Part shown: one piece after another, positions 16,456 to 25,987 of the stretch
How the letters are laid out: each line of letters opens with the position of its first letter
Position numbering within the stretch: the stretch's first letter is position 1
Origin: Thiohalocapsa sp963698775
Lineage (GTDB): Bacteria > Pseudomonadota > Gammaproteobacteria > Chromatiales > Chromatiaceae
Length of the DNA: 64,000 bases
Assembly: GCA_963698775.1 (NCBI GenBank)
Contig: CAVOSE010000063.1
Location: 1-64,000, forward strand
Direction: 5' to 3'
Position numbers and translations under genes: made by a program
Notes under the pieces: generated by a model
What the model saw: the letters and a program-made list of their open reading frames with translations, nothing else
What the model was told of the DNA's origin: nothing
Databases searched by the model: none

Positions 16456-17121
16456 GTGGTCAGACTCCTTCGCCTCGAATTTTCCGGCGCGCTGTATTAT
16501 GTGACCAGTCGAGGAGACGGGCGGGAGGCCATCTTCCATGCTGATGGCGGCCGCTGGTTTTTCCTCGATGTCTTGGAGAAACCCGGGATAGATCCCGGTG
16601 TCCTGCTCTCCATCCCGTGCGGGTCGGACGGTGCGCACGCTAGCCGATTGGCCCCGGAGCAGCTATCGGGCCACGAGCGGTGAGGAGCCAGCGCTGGACT
16701 GGTTGGAGACGCGGATAGTCCTCGTTGCCTTTGGCGGGACGGAGTTGGATGCCGTCGCGCACTCCGCCCGCTTCGTCGCTGAAGGGAAGGGCCAACCTGC
16801 TCTCTGGGAGCAACTGAAGAATCAGGTGTTCCTGGGCTCGGACAACTTCCTGGCGTCGATGCGGCGGCAGCTGCCGAAAAACCGCGGTCTCCGCGAGGTC
16901 CCGCAAGCCAAGCGCCGGCCCCCGCCAAAACCTCAACCGAGTATGCGCGCGACCACCCCCAGCGCAACGAGGCGATCGTCGCCGGTTATCGCAGCGGAGG
17001 CCATACGCTTCGGGACATCGCAGACTTCTACGGATTACACTACTCGCGCATCAGCAAGATCGTTCTGGCGGCAGATATCGCCCGACGCGTGGCAAAGGGG
17101 AAAACTCCGGACCCTGCTTGA
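16456..17121 (+). pseudogene. Second RAYT/Y1 transposase remnant
   Basis: The N-terminal LLRLEFSGALYYVTSRGDGREA is that of the Y1 transposase family. The catalytic HUH-containing middle is missing. The C-terminal part resumes with LADWPRSSYRATSGEEPALD, then RFVAEGKGQPALWEQLKNQ, and after a frame change near 16935 the helix-turn-helix AGYRSGGHTLRDIADFYGLH, ending at TGA 17119-17121. A deletion and a frameshift make it non-functional. It differs from the RAYT at 13807, so two separate lineages have visited this locus. Confidence 0.8.
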
Positions 17122-17335
17122 CCCCGGACGCTGCTTCGCCGCAAGGCTCGATACCACCGCTGGTGCCTCACGGCGTCTCCGATGTGCACGCGAATGTCGG
17201 CATCGTAACGATGTCACCCAGGGAGACGGCGACGGTTGTTGATCCGGTCCGCGGGATGCAAGGTCGCTCCACTTCAAGCTGCGCCGGCACATGGCTGGCG
17301 TCCAATTTTCACAATCGACAGAGGAGTTGCATGCG

Positions 17336-17728
17336 ATGTACGGATTTTCCACGACCCTGAAGACCACGTTCGATGAAGCCGTCGTCCGTGTCACCGAGGC
17401 ACTGAAGGTAGAGGGTTTCGGCGTGCTGAGCGACATCGACGTCAAGGCCACGCTGGAGAGCAAGTTGGGGATCGAGAAGCGGCCCTACCGCATCCTCGGC
17501 GCCTGCAATCCCCCGCTCGCCAATCGGGCACTGGAGGCGGAGCCCGACATCGGGCTGCTGCTACCCTGCAATGTGGTCGTGCGCGAAGACGCCGACGGCA
17601 CCGTCGTCGTCGCCTTCATGGACCCGGAGGCCGTTCTGGAACTGGTGGATCGACCCGAGGTGGCCGAGATCGCATCGGAGGTTAGGCAGCGGATGGAACG
17701 GGTACGCGACGCCCTCAACTCCGTCTGA
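17336..17728 (+). CDS. DUF302 domain protein
   Basis: This 130-aa cytosolic protein starts MYGFSTTLKTTFDEAVVRVT, with a GAGGAG ribosome site 10 bases upstream. The DUF302 hallmarks are EGFGVLSDIDVKATLESKLG, YRILGACNPPLANRALEAEP and NVVVREDADGTVVVAFMDPE. The family forms a dimeric alpha/beta fold of unknown function and often sits near sulfur or metal stress genes. Length is normal. Confidence 0.92.
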   Translation: MYGFSTTLKTTFDEAVVRVTEALKVEGFGVLSDIDVKATLESKLGIEKRPYRILGACNPPLANRALEAEPDIGLLLPCNVVVREDADGTVVVAFMDPEAVLELVDRPEVAEIASEVRQRMERVRDALNSV

Positions 17729-18141
17729 GCGAAAGAGCCGGATCAGGTCTTCGCTTTTGCCTCTGCCGGGTCGTCGGGGAGCGCGGGGCCGACCAGGCTG
17801 CAAAGCGATACTTCGAAAACATTGTCTGTATTGCGTATCTCGACGAGATCGAGGTGCTGTAGGCCCATCTGCTCTGGCCCCATCAGTCCGAACCAGGGCG
17901 TCTCGGCGCCGCAGGGACGCGATGCCCGGAGAAATAGGGCGTGTCTTACGAAACCCTCTGGGGAGAGACGCGAGGGTCTTAGACCGGCGCACACATCGAC
18001 ATTTCCTGAGTGTCTCGGCGTTGGATACGACGGATTCGCGCTGGCATCGCCCGTACTATTGCCTCACTTCTTATAGGACGATTAACGCGATCAATAACGC
18101 CGGGCGGAGCCCTTGCGGCAGCGTTCGGCAGCGAGGCAACT
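17729..18141. other. Spacer between DUF302 and Usp genes
   Basis: No firm gene is present. A minus-strand frame at 17743-17994 (83 aa) ends with QHLDLVEIRNTDNVFEVSLC, which looks protein-like but cannot be assigned; it may be the tail of a lost gene. Confidence 0.4.
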
Positions 18142-19101
18142 ATGCGGGACGTGAACAATATCCTCTATTTCGCCGACGGCGATTTCGGCCCGAATTCTTG
18201 CTTTATGCGGGCGGTCGCTCTGGCTCGGCAGAATCGAGCCCGGCTGACGCTAATTGACGTCACCCCGGAATCTGATATCGCCGCGGAGCTGATCAAGCGC
18301 TACGGTCTCGCCGACGAGGCGCAGCAGAGCGAGCAGCGGGACGCTGCGTTGACGCACCTCGCGTCGGAATGGGCTGGCGATCTGCTCCCGCACGTGCGCT
18401 CGCCGATCGGCAACCCCTTCGTCGAGGTCATCCGTGCGGTCCTCCGCGACGGCTATGATCTGGTGATCAAACCGGCGCGTCCTCGCACCGGCACGGGGGC
18501 AGGTCTGTTTGGCAGTGTCGATATGCACTTGCTGCGGAAATGCCCATGTCCGGTGTGGATCGATCGTGAGCCCGAGCCGCACGGTTCCGGTGCGGGGGCC
18601 GACTCTGCTCCGCGCTATCGTTCCATCCTCGCCGCCGTGGACCCGGTGGCGACCGATACGAGGCCCCTGAACCAGATGATTATGGATCGGGCGACTGCGT
18701 TGGCCGAGCGCGACGGCGCTGAACTCAACGTCGTGCACGCATGGGAGTTCATAGGCATTAACGAAGGGCAGGGGGCAGCAGTCGCCGGGGCGGGCGGCGG
18801 TCTTGGCGATGCGTTGAGGGATATCGAGCGCCACCACGCCGAGGCGCTCGGCGCGCTGGTGGCCGACTTCGGCCTGGCCATGGGCGACGGTCGCGTCCAT
18901 CTGGCCAAGGGGAACGCGGCGGAACAGGTGCTGGCCCGCGCGGACGACTTGAGTAGCGACCTGATCGTCATGGGGACGATCGGCCGCCACCGCGAAGTCG
19001 GGGTCTTTATCGGCACGACCGCCGAAGATGTGATTCAGGGCTCACGCATCGCCGTGATGGCATTGAAGCCGGAGGGGTTTGTCTCGCCCGTGACCGTATG
19101 A
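18142..19101 (+). CDS. Tandem universal stress protein
   Basis: ATG 18142 opens a 319-aa protein with two Usp domains (about residues 1-145 and 155-310). The second carries the ATP-binding signature LIVMGTIGRHREVGVFIG and the closing DVIQGSRIAVMALKP. The first has a weaker site (LVIKPARPRTGTGAGLFGSV) as in E. coli UspE. UspE-like proteins act in stress resistance and motility control; the ligand here is unknown. It is preceded by GAGGCAAC rather than a strong ribosome site. Confidence 0.88.
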   Translation: MRDVNNILYFADGDFGPNSCFMRAVALARQNRARLTLIDVTPESDIAAELIKRYGLADEAQQSEQRDAALTHLASEWAGDLLPHVRSPIGNPFVEVIRAVLRDGYDLVIKPARPRTGTGAGLFGSVDMHLLRKCPCPVWIDREPEPHGSGAGADSAPRYRSILAAVDPVATDTRPLNQMIMDRATALAERDGAELNVVHAWEFIGINEGQGAAVAGAGGGLGDALRDIERHHAEALGALVADFGLAMGDGRVHLAKGNAAEQVLARADDLSSDLIVMGTIGRHREVGVFIGTTAEDVIQGSRIAVMALKPEGFVSPVTV

Positions 19102-19124
19102 AGTGAGTCCGGCGGTTCTCCGCG

Positions 19125-19305
19125 CGTAGGGGCGAATTTATTCGCCCCGACAGCGCCTTTCGTGCGACTGAAGTATCTACGTCCGCTTGGGAGTGCCGGT
19201 GCCGCCGAAGCAGTCAATGCCTTCCGTGCGACTGAAGTCGCACCTACCTTGGCACGCAATCCACTGATCTGAATAGATTATCGATGCGAACCGCCGAATC
19301 TGGGT
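19125..19305. repeat. Intergenic palindromic repeat, family A (long copy)
   Basis: The palindrome GGGGCGAATTTATTCGCCCC and the later unit GTGCGACTGAAGTCGCAC repeat the layout at 2665-2785, and the tail (CGCAATCCACTGATCTGAAT...) aligns too. About 60 extra bases separate the two palindromes. Confidence 0.8.
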
Positions 19306-19560
19306 TCAAAGATTTCGGTGCTTCCAGTCCCGCCAACTCACCGGCCAGGTGTTGAGATCGCGCCTGACGTCCGCGCCGAGCGTCGGCAAAATGGTCTCCT
19401 CGCCGAGCCGGGCGAGAATCCCGCATCGCTTTAATTTGTCCTCACCCGGGTCCCTCAACCCGGCGAAGCAGAGCTGCACGCCGCGGGCGTGCAGGTTCGC
19501 GTCCAGATCGGACAACATATCGGCAGCGGTGACGTCCTCGCTGGTGACTGGGTCAGCCCG
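19306..19560 (-). pseudogene. SulP anion transporter C-terminal (STAS) fragment
   Basis: The minus strand reads VTSEDVTAADMLSDLDANLH and RDPGEDKLKRCGILARLGEE, which match the STAS domain at the C-terminus of SulP sulfate permeases. The end DLNTWPVSWRDWKHRNL is also typical. The ten or more membrane segments are missing and the frame upstream is unrelated, so only a tail of about 85 residues remains. Confidence 0.72.
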
Positions 19561-19726
19561 ATGTTGGCGCCTATCCGAGCCGCCAGGTCGATTCCGTCGC
19601 CCTCTATTTTTCACATAGCGAAAGCTATCTCCTATTGAGAAAAATGCTGGGCGCGCTATGGTTACACCCAACGCCGGTTCCTTAGCGAATCGGATCATGA
19701 ACCGAACGCGCTACGGAGTGACGACC

Positions 19727-21952
19727 ATGACTGCAGCCGCAAGCCCAATCCCGCAAGACCACAACGCAGATCGACCGGCCTTCTGCGAAGGCATGCAGCA
19801 TACGGGCAGACTCGCTGACGCCCATGACTCATACGGTCTTTCCCCGGCGATTGCCGAGGGCGATCATGCCATCACCGATATCGACGCCGCGGCGGTCTAT
19901 CAGACGCGACTGGTCACGGATGCGCTGCGCTACACCACGCTGCATCTGTGCGCATCGAAGGAGTCGGGGCATCCCGGCGGCTTCGCCAGTTCCGCCGACG
20001 CCTATGCCGCGCTGACCATGCTCGGGCACACCAACATCGTGACCGAGGTCGGCCACCACGCTCCCGGCTTTTACAGTGCGATGTTCCTTGACGGATCCCT
20101 GTCGGCGATGGGCATCGAGCACATGACCCATCTGCAGGAGCGCTTTCGTGAGCGCGACGGGTTGCTCGGTCATCTGTCCGGCGCCATTCCCGGCCTGCTG
20201 GCGCCCGCTGGACCGCTCGGGCAGGGGCAGCATTTCGCCATGGCCGGCGCCTATCTGAATCGCGACAAGCTGTTCCCGTGCACCATCGGCGACGGCGGTC
20301 TTGGGGAGCCCTACATCCTGTCGGCGATCAAGCACTTTCATACCAGTTACCCGGAGGTGACCAACTTCCTGCCGGTGCTGGTGTGGAACGGTTTCAGCCA
20401 GGAGCATCACTCCATGGTGTCGTTGATGGACAACGCGCAGATGACCGCGTACTGGCAGGCGCACGACTTCGCGCAGGTGATCCTGATCGACGCCAAGGAC
20501 TACGACGATGCCGGTCAGGAAGGCGCCTACGTCGATAGCACCCTGTTCAGCGACGCCGCCCGCGACGCCTTTACCCGTGCCGTGCTTGAGGGCATGCAGC
20601 AGGCAGCGGAATCCGCGCTGGGCGGGACGCTGACGGCGGTGATCATCAAGCAGCTCAAGGGGGCTGGCATTCACACCACCGGTGCCAAGTCCCATAACCT
20701 GTACCCCGGCGATAGTCTCGCCAAGCCGAACATCGCGGCGGCGCTGGAGCGCCTGGCGTTGGCGCCGGAGGCCTGGGCACTGGTGCGTACCCTGATGAGT
20801 CGTGCCGGCGGCGGGCCGGCCGGCGAGACCGTGGTGACGGAGTTCGAGCGCGCCATGGCCGATATCGGCCAGTTGCCGACGCAGGCGTTTGCGGTGGGCG
20901 ACAAGGCGGTGCCCGCCAGCGCCATGGCCGAGATGGTCGCGGAGTTGGGTCGGCGTGATCCGCTGTTCGTCGTCACCAACGCCGACGGCAACGAGGCCTC
21001 GAACATGAAGGCCATCAACGAGACGCTGAAGATTCGCCACCCCACCGAGGACGGACTCTACAACCAGTCGCCGAACGGCCAGGTCTACGAGCCTTTGAGC
21101 GAGGATGCCTGCGCCGGCTTCGCCGCGGGGCTGGCGCTGTTCGGCGGGCGTTCGCTGTGGTTGTCGTACGAGAGCTTTGCCATCAACGGCTGGCCTATCG
21201 TGCAGACCGTCGGGCAGGCGATGGCGGAGCTGCGCCGCAAGACGCCCGCGGTGGTGACCATGTTCACCGCTGGCGCGCTGGAGCAGGGCCGCAACGGCTG
21301 GACCCACCAGCGCCCCGAGATCGAGAACTACATCGGCGGCCAGGTGCGCAACGGCAATGTCTATTTGCTCTACCCGGCGGACGCCAACATGATGCAGGCG
21401 GCCTACGGTTGGGCGGTGGCGCAAAACAACAAGTGCATCAGCATTGTCGCGAGCAAGTCCGCGCTGCCGGTCTATACCACGCCGGAGCAGGCGCGGCAGG
21501 CCATTGATGAGGGCGCCGTGACCCTGTACGAATCCGCGTCCGGCAACGGGCCGCTGACCGTGTTCGCGGTGACCGGCGATATGGTCTTTCTGCCGGTCTT
21601 CGAGGCCAAGGATCAGCTTGAGGCGGCCGGCCATCGGGTGCGTATCGTCGCCGTCGCCAACCCTCGGAGGCTGTATCGGTCCGGGGACGTTGCGTGGCAG
21701 CACAGCTCTGAGGCCGACGAGCAGTTCATGGACGATGCGCAGTTCAATGCGCTGTTCGACGGCGACGCGCTGATCGCGGTGAGCGGTGGCGGCACGGTGG
21801 CGTTGGAGCCGGTGCTGCTGCGCTCTAAGGCCGCCGCTCGGGACCTGTTCGGTTGGCAGCGCGGCGAGACTACCGCCAGCCCGGCGGAGATCATGGCCTA
21901 CAACGGCATCACGGCGGACGCACTGGCGCAGCGCGCGCAGACGCTGGTCTAG
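19727..21952 (+). CDS. Transketolase/phosphoketolase-like ThDP-dependent enzyme
   Basis: This 741-aa protein is a divergent thiamine-diphosphate enzyme. The ThDP motif is IGDGGLGEPYILSA near residue 186, closing with LPVLVWNG about 30 residues later. Substrate-side histidines appear in KESGHPGGFASSADAY and EVGHHAPGFYS, and the pyrimidine-binding half has LWLSYESFAINGWPIVQTVG. It is neither a standard transketolase (usual length near 665) nor a canonical phosphoketolase. Similar proteins are, as I recall, sometimes labelled xylulose 5-phosphate 3-epimerase. GGAG 8 bases before ATG 19727 supports this start over 19658. It heads the kinase/TRAP/GlcDEF locus. Confidence 0.75.
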   Translation: MTAAASPIPQDHNADRPAFCEGMQHTGRLADAHDSYGLSPAIAEGDHAITDIDAAAVYQTRLVTDALRYTTLHLCASKESGHPGGFASSADAYAALTMLGHTNIVTEVGHHAPGFYSAMFLDGSLSAMGIEHMTHLQERFRERDGLLGHLSGAIPGLLAPAGPLGQGQHFAMAGAYLNRDKLFPCTIGDGGLGEPYILSAIKHFHTSYPEVTNFLPVLVWNGFSQEHHSMVSLMDNAQMTAYWQAHDFAQVILIDAKDYDDAGQEGAYVDSTLFSDAARDAFTRAVLEGMQQAAESALGGTLTAVIIKQLKGAGIHTTGAKSHNLYPGDSLAKPNIAAALERLALAPEAWALVRTLMSRAGGGPAGETVVTEFERAMADIGQLPTQAFAVGDKAVPASAMAEMVAELGRRDPLFVVTNADGNEASNMKAINETLKIRHPTEDGLYNQSPNGQVYEPLSEDACAGFAAGLALFGGRSLWLSYESFAINGWPIVQTVGQAMAELRRKTPAVVTMFTAGALEQGRNGWTHQRPEIENYIGGQVRNGNVYLLYPADANMMQAAYGWAVAQNNKCISIVASKSALPVYTTPEQARQAIDEGAVTLYESASGNGPLTVFAVTGDMVFLPVFEAKDQLEAAGHRVRIVAVANPRRLYRSGDVAWQHSSEADEQFMDDAQFNALFDGDALIAVSGGGTVALEPVLLRSKAAARDLFGWQRGETTASPAEIMAYNGITADALAQRAQTLV

Positions 21953-21988
21953 CAACTTCGCTCCGAGAATGCCGAGACCAGCGGCGGT

Positions 21989-22054
21989 TGTGGGAGCGAT
22001 TTGCAATCGCGACTGCCGCGACGGGGATGATCGCGACTACAAGTCGCTCCCACA
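21989..22054. repeat. Palindromic repeat, family B (GTGGGAGCG)
   Basis: TGTGGGAGCGATTTGCAATC is mirrored by ACAAGTCGCTCCCACA around a 20-base centre. The same family occurs at 49876-49941, and a half copy at 31794. It sits between the transketolase-like gene and the kinase. Confidence 0.88.
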
Positions 22055-22248
22055 GCGCTGAGGACCACTCCAACGGTCTCGGAACTTCCGCCGCGGTGCA
22101 CGAGCGAGGCCTCGCCTCAGACCGACGAGCGGAAACGGTCGGCGCAGCGGACCCTACAGCGACGGCGCTCCTGGTAGGAACGGTCCGCTGTGCGGACCAT
22201 CCCAGCTATCCAAAAACGCCATCCGAAGGCGCCATCAGGAATCAAGCC

Positions 22249-23572
22249 ATGACCGACACCAAAATCATCGCCATCGACGACGATCCGACCGGCTCGCAGA
22301 CGGTGCACGGCTGTCTGCTGTTGACCCGCTGGGACGTGCAGACGCTGACCGAGGCGCTGCGGGACGACTCGCCGCTGTTCTTCGTGCTCAGCAATACCCG
22401 CGGCATGAGTGCGACGGATGCGGCGACGGTCACCCGCGAGATCTGCGTCAACCTGCGCGCGGCGCTGGACGGGCTGGCGCAGCAGGGCACGCACATCCAG
22501 CCGGTCATCGTCAGCCGCTCCGACAGCACCCTGCGTGGGCATTATCCGGTGGAGACCGATGTCATCGCCGAGGAACTGGGGCCGTTCGATGCGCATTTTC
22601 TGGTGCCCGCCTTCTTCGAGGGCGGGCGTATCACCCGCGACGGCGTGCATTACTTGGTCGATCGATGGCGCACCGGTGCCGGTGCATGAGACCGAGTTCG
22701 CGCGTGACTCGGTATTCGGCTTCAGCACGGCCTTCTTGCCGGACTATGTCGAGGAAAAGACCGCGGGTCGGATCAAGGCCAAGCAGGTCGAGCGCTTCGA
22801 CCTCGCCGATGTGCGCGGTGATATCGGCGAGCGCCTGCGGGGGCTCAGCGGCAATGTCTGCTGTGCGGTCGACGCCGAGCAGCAGTCGGACCTGGACAAT
22901 TTTTGCCGCCAGGTGCTGGCGGCGGCGGCCGACGGGAAGCGATTCTTGTTCCGCAGTGCCGCGAGCCTGCTGACCTCACTGGCGGCGCTGCCAACCCAGC
23001 CGGTGGCAGCGGCGGACATGGCGGCCTTCGTGCGCGATGGACGCCCCGGTGTGGTGCTGATGGGTTCCCATGTGGATAAGTCCACCCGACAGCTCAAGCA
23101 CCTGATCGACGACACCCAGGTGCTGCCGATCGAGATCGAGATCGATCGCATGGACGCCGACGAGGATGGCCTGCTGCGCGCTGTCTGCGACCGCGTGGAA
23201 TCCGCCACGGCGGCGGGGCAGGGGGTGGTGCTGTTCACCAGCCGCGGGGAACGGCAGTTCGCGACCAAGGCGGAGCGCCTAGCCTTCGGCGATCGAGTCG
23301 CGAATCTGCTCGTGCGCATCGTGCAAAACCTGCCGCCGGACATCGGCTTCCTGATCAGCAAGGGTGGCATTACCTCCAACGATACCCTGAGCAAGGGCCT
23401 GGCGCTGCGCACCGCGCGCGTGCTCGGTCAGATCCGTGCCGGGTGCTCCGTGGTGCGTTGTCCGAGCGACCATCCGCGTTACCCGGACTTGCCAGTGGTC
23501 ATTTTTCCAGGCAATGTCGGGGGCGACGATGCGTTGGCGGAGGCGTATCGCATCTTGGCCGGCGAGGGGTGA
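22249..23572 (+). pseudogene. Four-carbon acid sugar kinase (DUF1537), one frameshift
   Basis: The N-terminal domain starts TDTKIIAIDDDPTGSQTVHG, with SRSDSTLRGHYPVETD downstream; the C-terminal nucleotide-binding domain has FLISKGGITSNDTLSKGL and VVIFPGNVGGDDAL. Family enzymes phosphorylate four-carbon sugar acids such as erythronate and threonate (OtnK, DtnK). One indel near 22660 separates YLVD from APVPVHETEFARD. Apart from that, length (about 440 aa) and motifs are complete, so a base-calling error is plausible. Position between the ThDP enzyme and a TRAP transporter fits a sugar-acid catabolic route. Confidence 0.85.
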
Positions 23573-23739
23573 CTCTGGCCTGGCCAGTGCCATCTCCGAC
23601 GACCGAATACATGCCCCGCGACAAGAACTACCGCCCTAACGGCACCATGTGCGCGGAATAAGAAGAACCCAATAGACCAAGAAACAAGAAACGACCGCGA
23701 CGCAATGTGCGGTTTTCCCATAGGAGAGAGGAGCGACCG

Positions 23740-24909
23740 ATGACCGATCAAGAAACCAAGATCCCTTCCGCTGCGATCGACGGCGAGAGCCAGCAATCGC
23801 CGACCAGCCAGGCCCCGGACCCAAAGCGCCGCGGCTTTTTGAAGACGGCGGCAGCCGTCGGCGCGACCACCCTCGTCGGTGCGCCCTTCATTCGCAATGC
23901 CGAGGCCGCCAAGGGCAATGTCTGGAAGGTGCAGACCACCTGGGACGCCGGCACCACCGGCTACACGCTGTTTGAGGAATGGGCCAAGAGCCTGAAGGAA
24001 AAGTCCGGCGGCGAGCTGGACATGCAGCCGTTCGCGGCCAAGTCCGTGGCGGCCGACAACAGCGCGCTGTTCGACGCGGTGCGCAACGGCGTCATCCAGG
24101 GTATGAACCCGTTCACGCTTTACTGGGCGGGCAAGATCCCGGCATCGGTTTTTCTCAGTTCCTATCCGGCCGGACCGGATCAGCCGATGCAGTGGGACAC
24201 GATGTTCTACGGCCTCGGCATGCTCGACATGGCGCGGGAGATCTACCGCAAGGTCGGCCTGGTTTACGTCGGTCCGATCCAGCACGATGCCAACATCATC
24301 CACTCCAAGAAGCCCGTCAATTCGCTGGCCGATCTGAAGGGCATGAAGATCCGTCTGCCCGGTGGCATGGTGGCCGAGGTGTTCCAGAAGTTCGGCGTCT
24401 CAACGGTGTCGCTGCCGGGCTCCGACATCTTCCCGGCGCTGGAGAAGGGCACCATCGACGCGGCGGACTACGTCGGCCCGGCGGTAAACTGGGACCTCGG
24501 CTTCGGCCAGGTGACCAAGTACATCCTGTTCGGTCCCCCGGGCACCATGTCTCTCTACCAGCCTGTCGACCTGATGGACCTGACCGTCAACGCGCGCGCC
24601 TGGGACCGGCTCACGCCGCAGATGCAGCAGTTTGTCGAAGAGCAGGTCCATGCCTACTCGCTGCATCACTACGTCACCATCCAGAAGCGCAACATGGCCG
24701 CGATGGACGAGTTCCTGAAGAGCGGCAGCGAGGTCTCGCGCCTCAGCGGCGCGGACGTGATCGAATTCCGCAAGGCCGCTATCCCGGTCTGGTTCGAATG
24801 GGCCAACAAGGACGCCGACGCCAAACGCGTGTTCGATCTGCAGCTCAACTATATGAAGAACGACATCATGGGGTACGTCACCGAGGCGGACCTGGCTGGG
24901 CTGAGTTGA
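23740..24909 (+). CDS. dctP: TRAP transporter substrate-binding protein (DctP)
   Basis: This 389-aa periplasmic solute receptor carries a Tat-type leader, RRGFLK at residues 30-35 followed by a hydrophobic stretch and AEA cleavage region near residue 56. Mature features include KMKIRLPGGMVAEVFQKFG-like text (LKGMKIRLPGG) with the conserved Arg that contacts a substrate carboxylate, and FPALEKGTIDAADYVGP. The receptor group resembles those for monocarboxylate 2-oxoacids. A strong AGGAGAGAGGAG ribosome site precedes ATG 23740. It is followed by dctQ and dctM. Confidence 0.93.
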   Translation: MTDQETKIPSAAIDGESQQSPTSQAPDPKRRGFLKTAAAVGATTLVGAPFIRNAEAAKGNVWKVQTTWDAGTTGYTLFEEWAKSLKEKSGGELDMQPFAAKSVAADNSALFDAVRNGVIQGMNPFTLYWAGKIPASVFLSSYPAGPDQPMQWDTMFYGLGMLDMAREIYRKVGLVYVGPIQHDANIIHSKKPVNSLADLKGMKIRLPGGMVAEVFQKFGVSTVSLPGSDIFPALEKGTIDAADYVGPAVNWDLGFGQVTKYILFGPPGTMSLYQPVDLMDLTVNARAWDRLTPQMQQFVEEQVHAYSLHHYVTIQKRNMAAMDEFLKSGSEVSRLSGADVIEFRKAAIPVWFEWANKDADAKRVFDLQLNYMKNDIMGYVTEADLAGLS

Positions 24910-25003
24910 TCGAGGTGCGCTGATCGGGCCGCCTCGGACGTGGCGTGCGCTCATTGGTTCGGCGCGTCGGGGCAGCGTTCTGGGCCAAAACCGTATTCGT
25001 CGA

Positions 25004-25163
25004 CCGTAGGGGCGAATTCATTCGCCTCCACCGGGGCGGCTGGGCGAATGAATTCGCCCCTACCGTGCGGGATCGGTAGGCTGGGTAGAGCGAAGCGAAA
25101 CCCGGCGTTCGGGGCGTTTGCTGCGGGCGAGTGATGGGTTTCGCTTCGCTCTACCCATCCTAC
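25004..25163. repeat. Palindromic repeats between dctP and dctQ (families A and C)
   Basis: Family A: GTAGGGGCGAATTCATTCGC and its inverted partner GCGAATGAATTCGCCCCTAC at 25007-25065. Family C: GTAGGCTGGGTAGAGCGAAG with the inverted GCTCTACCCATCCTAC at 25076-25163. The rest of the 334-bp gap shows nothing else. Such hairpins may set the dctP to dctQM transcript ratio. Confidence 0.85.
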
Positions 25164-25243
25164 GAGCGACGCATCTAGACGCGGATATTTAACAAATAGA
25201 GCTGGTGAGGGCCAAGGCCCATCACCGGCCGGAGGAGGAGATC

Positions 25244-25987
25244 ATGTCCAATCCAGAGGGATTCGGTTTCGTTGTCCCGCACTGGGGCTACTGGGTCTGG
25301 CTGCTGCTGATGCCGCCCGTGCTGATGCTCTGGTCGGCTTATGCCGAGCGACGAGCGAAGGCGAAAGCGAGTGCGGCAGCCGGTCCGCTTGAGCACGATC
25401 CGTTGGAAGCGGTAATCGACGAGGACCCGACGATCCATTTCGAGGGTAATGGCTTCACCCGTGTCATCGACTGGATCTCCGAGCACACCGGGGTGTTCGT
25501 TGCGTTCTGGACCATCAATGCCGTCGCCGCGTACTTCTACGAGGTCGTCGCGCGCTACCTGTTCAATGCGCCGACCATCTGGGTGCACGAGGGCGCCTAC
25601 CTGCTCTTCGGCATGCAGTATCTGGTGGCCGGCGGCTATGCGCTGCTGCACGGCTCCCATGTGCGCGTGGACGTGCTCTACGCCAAGCTGCCGGAGCGCG
25701 GTCGGGTCGGCATGGACATCTTCACGTCGGTGTTCTTCTTCATCTTCGCGCTGGCGCTGCTCGGCACCGGTTGGACCTTTTTTGCCGATTCCTACGCGAT
25801 GAAGGAGGTCACGGTGGAGACCTGGGGCATCCAGCACTGGCCGGTCAAGGGCGTCATGGTGCTCGGCGCGGTGCTGCTGTTGCTGGCAGGTATCTCGCGG
25901 CTGACCAAGGACATCATGCTCTACCGCCGGCTCGGCCGCGGCCCCGCGCAAGTGCGCCTGCCCACCGGAGACGCCGCCAATGGCTAA
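25244..25987 (+). CDS. dctQ: TRAP transporter small membrane subunit (DctQ)
   Basis: This 247-aa protein is longer than usual (about 170 aa). It has an extra N-terminal membrane helix (WGYWVWLLLMPPVLMLWSAY) and an acidic linker before the four-helix DctQ core. The core contains YFYEVVARYLFNAPTIWVHE and the conserved HGSHVRVDVLYAKLPERGR. GGAGGAGGAG lies just before ATG 25244. The stop overlaps the dctM start by 8 bases. Confidence 0.92.
   Translation: MSNPEGFGFVVPHWGYWVWLLLMPPVLMLWSAYAERRAKAKASAAAGPLEHDPLEAVIDEDPTIHFEGNGFTRVIDWISEHTGVFVAFWTINAVAAYFYEVVARYLFNAPTIWVHEGAYLLFGMQYLVAGGYALLHGSHVRVDVLYAKLPERGRVGMDIFTSVFFFIFALALLGTGWTFFADSYAMKEVTVETWGIQHWPVKGVMVLGAVLLLLAGISRLTKDIMLYRRLGRGPAQVRLPTGDAANG

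Noticed and set aside
19829..22006. 725-aa minus-strand frame opposite the transketolase-like gene
   Set aside because: The translation is rich in Arg, His and Gln without motifs, typical of an antisense frame over a high-GC gene.
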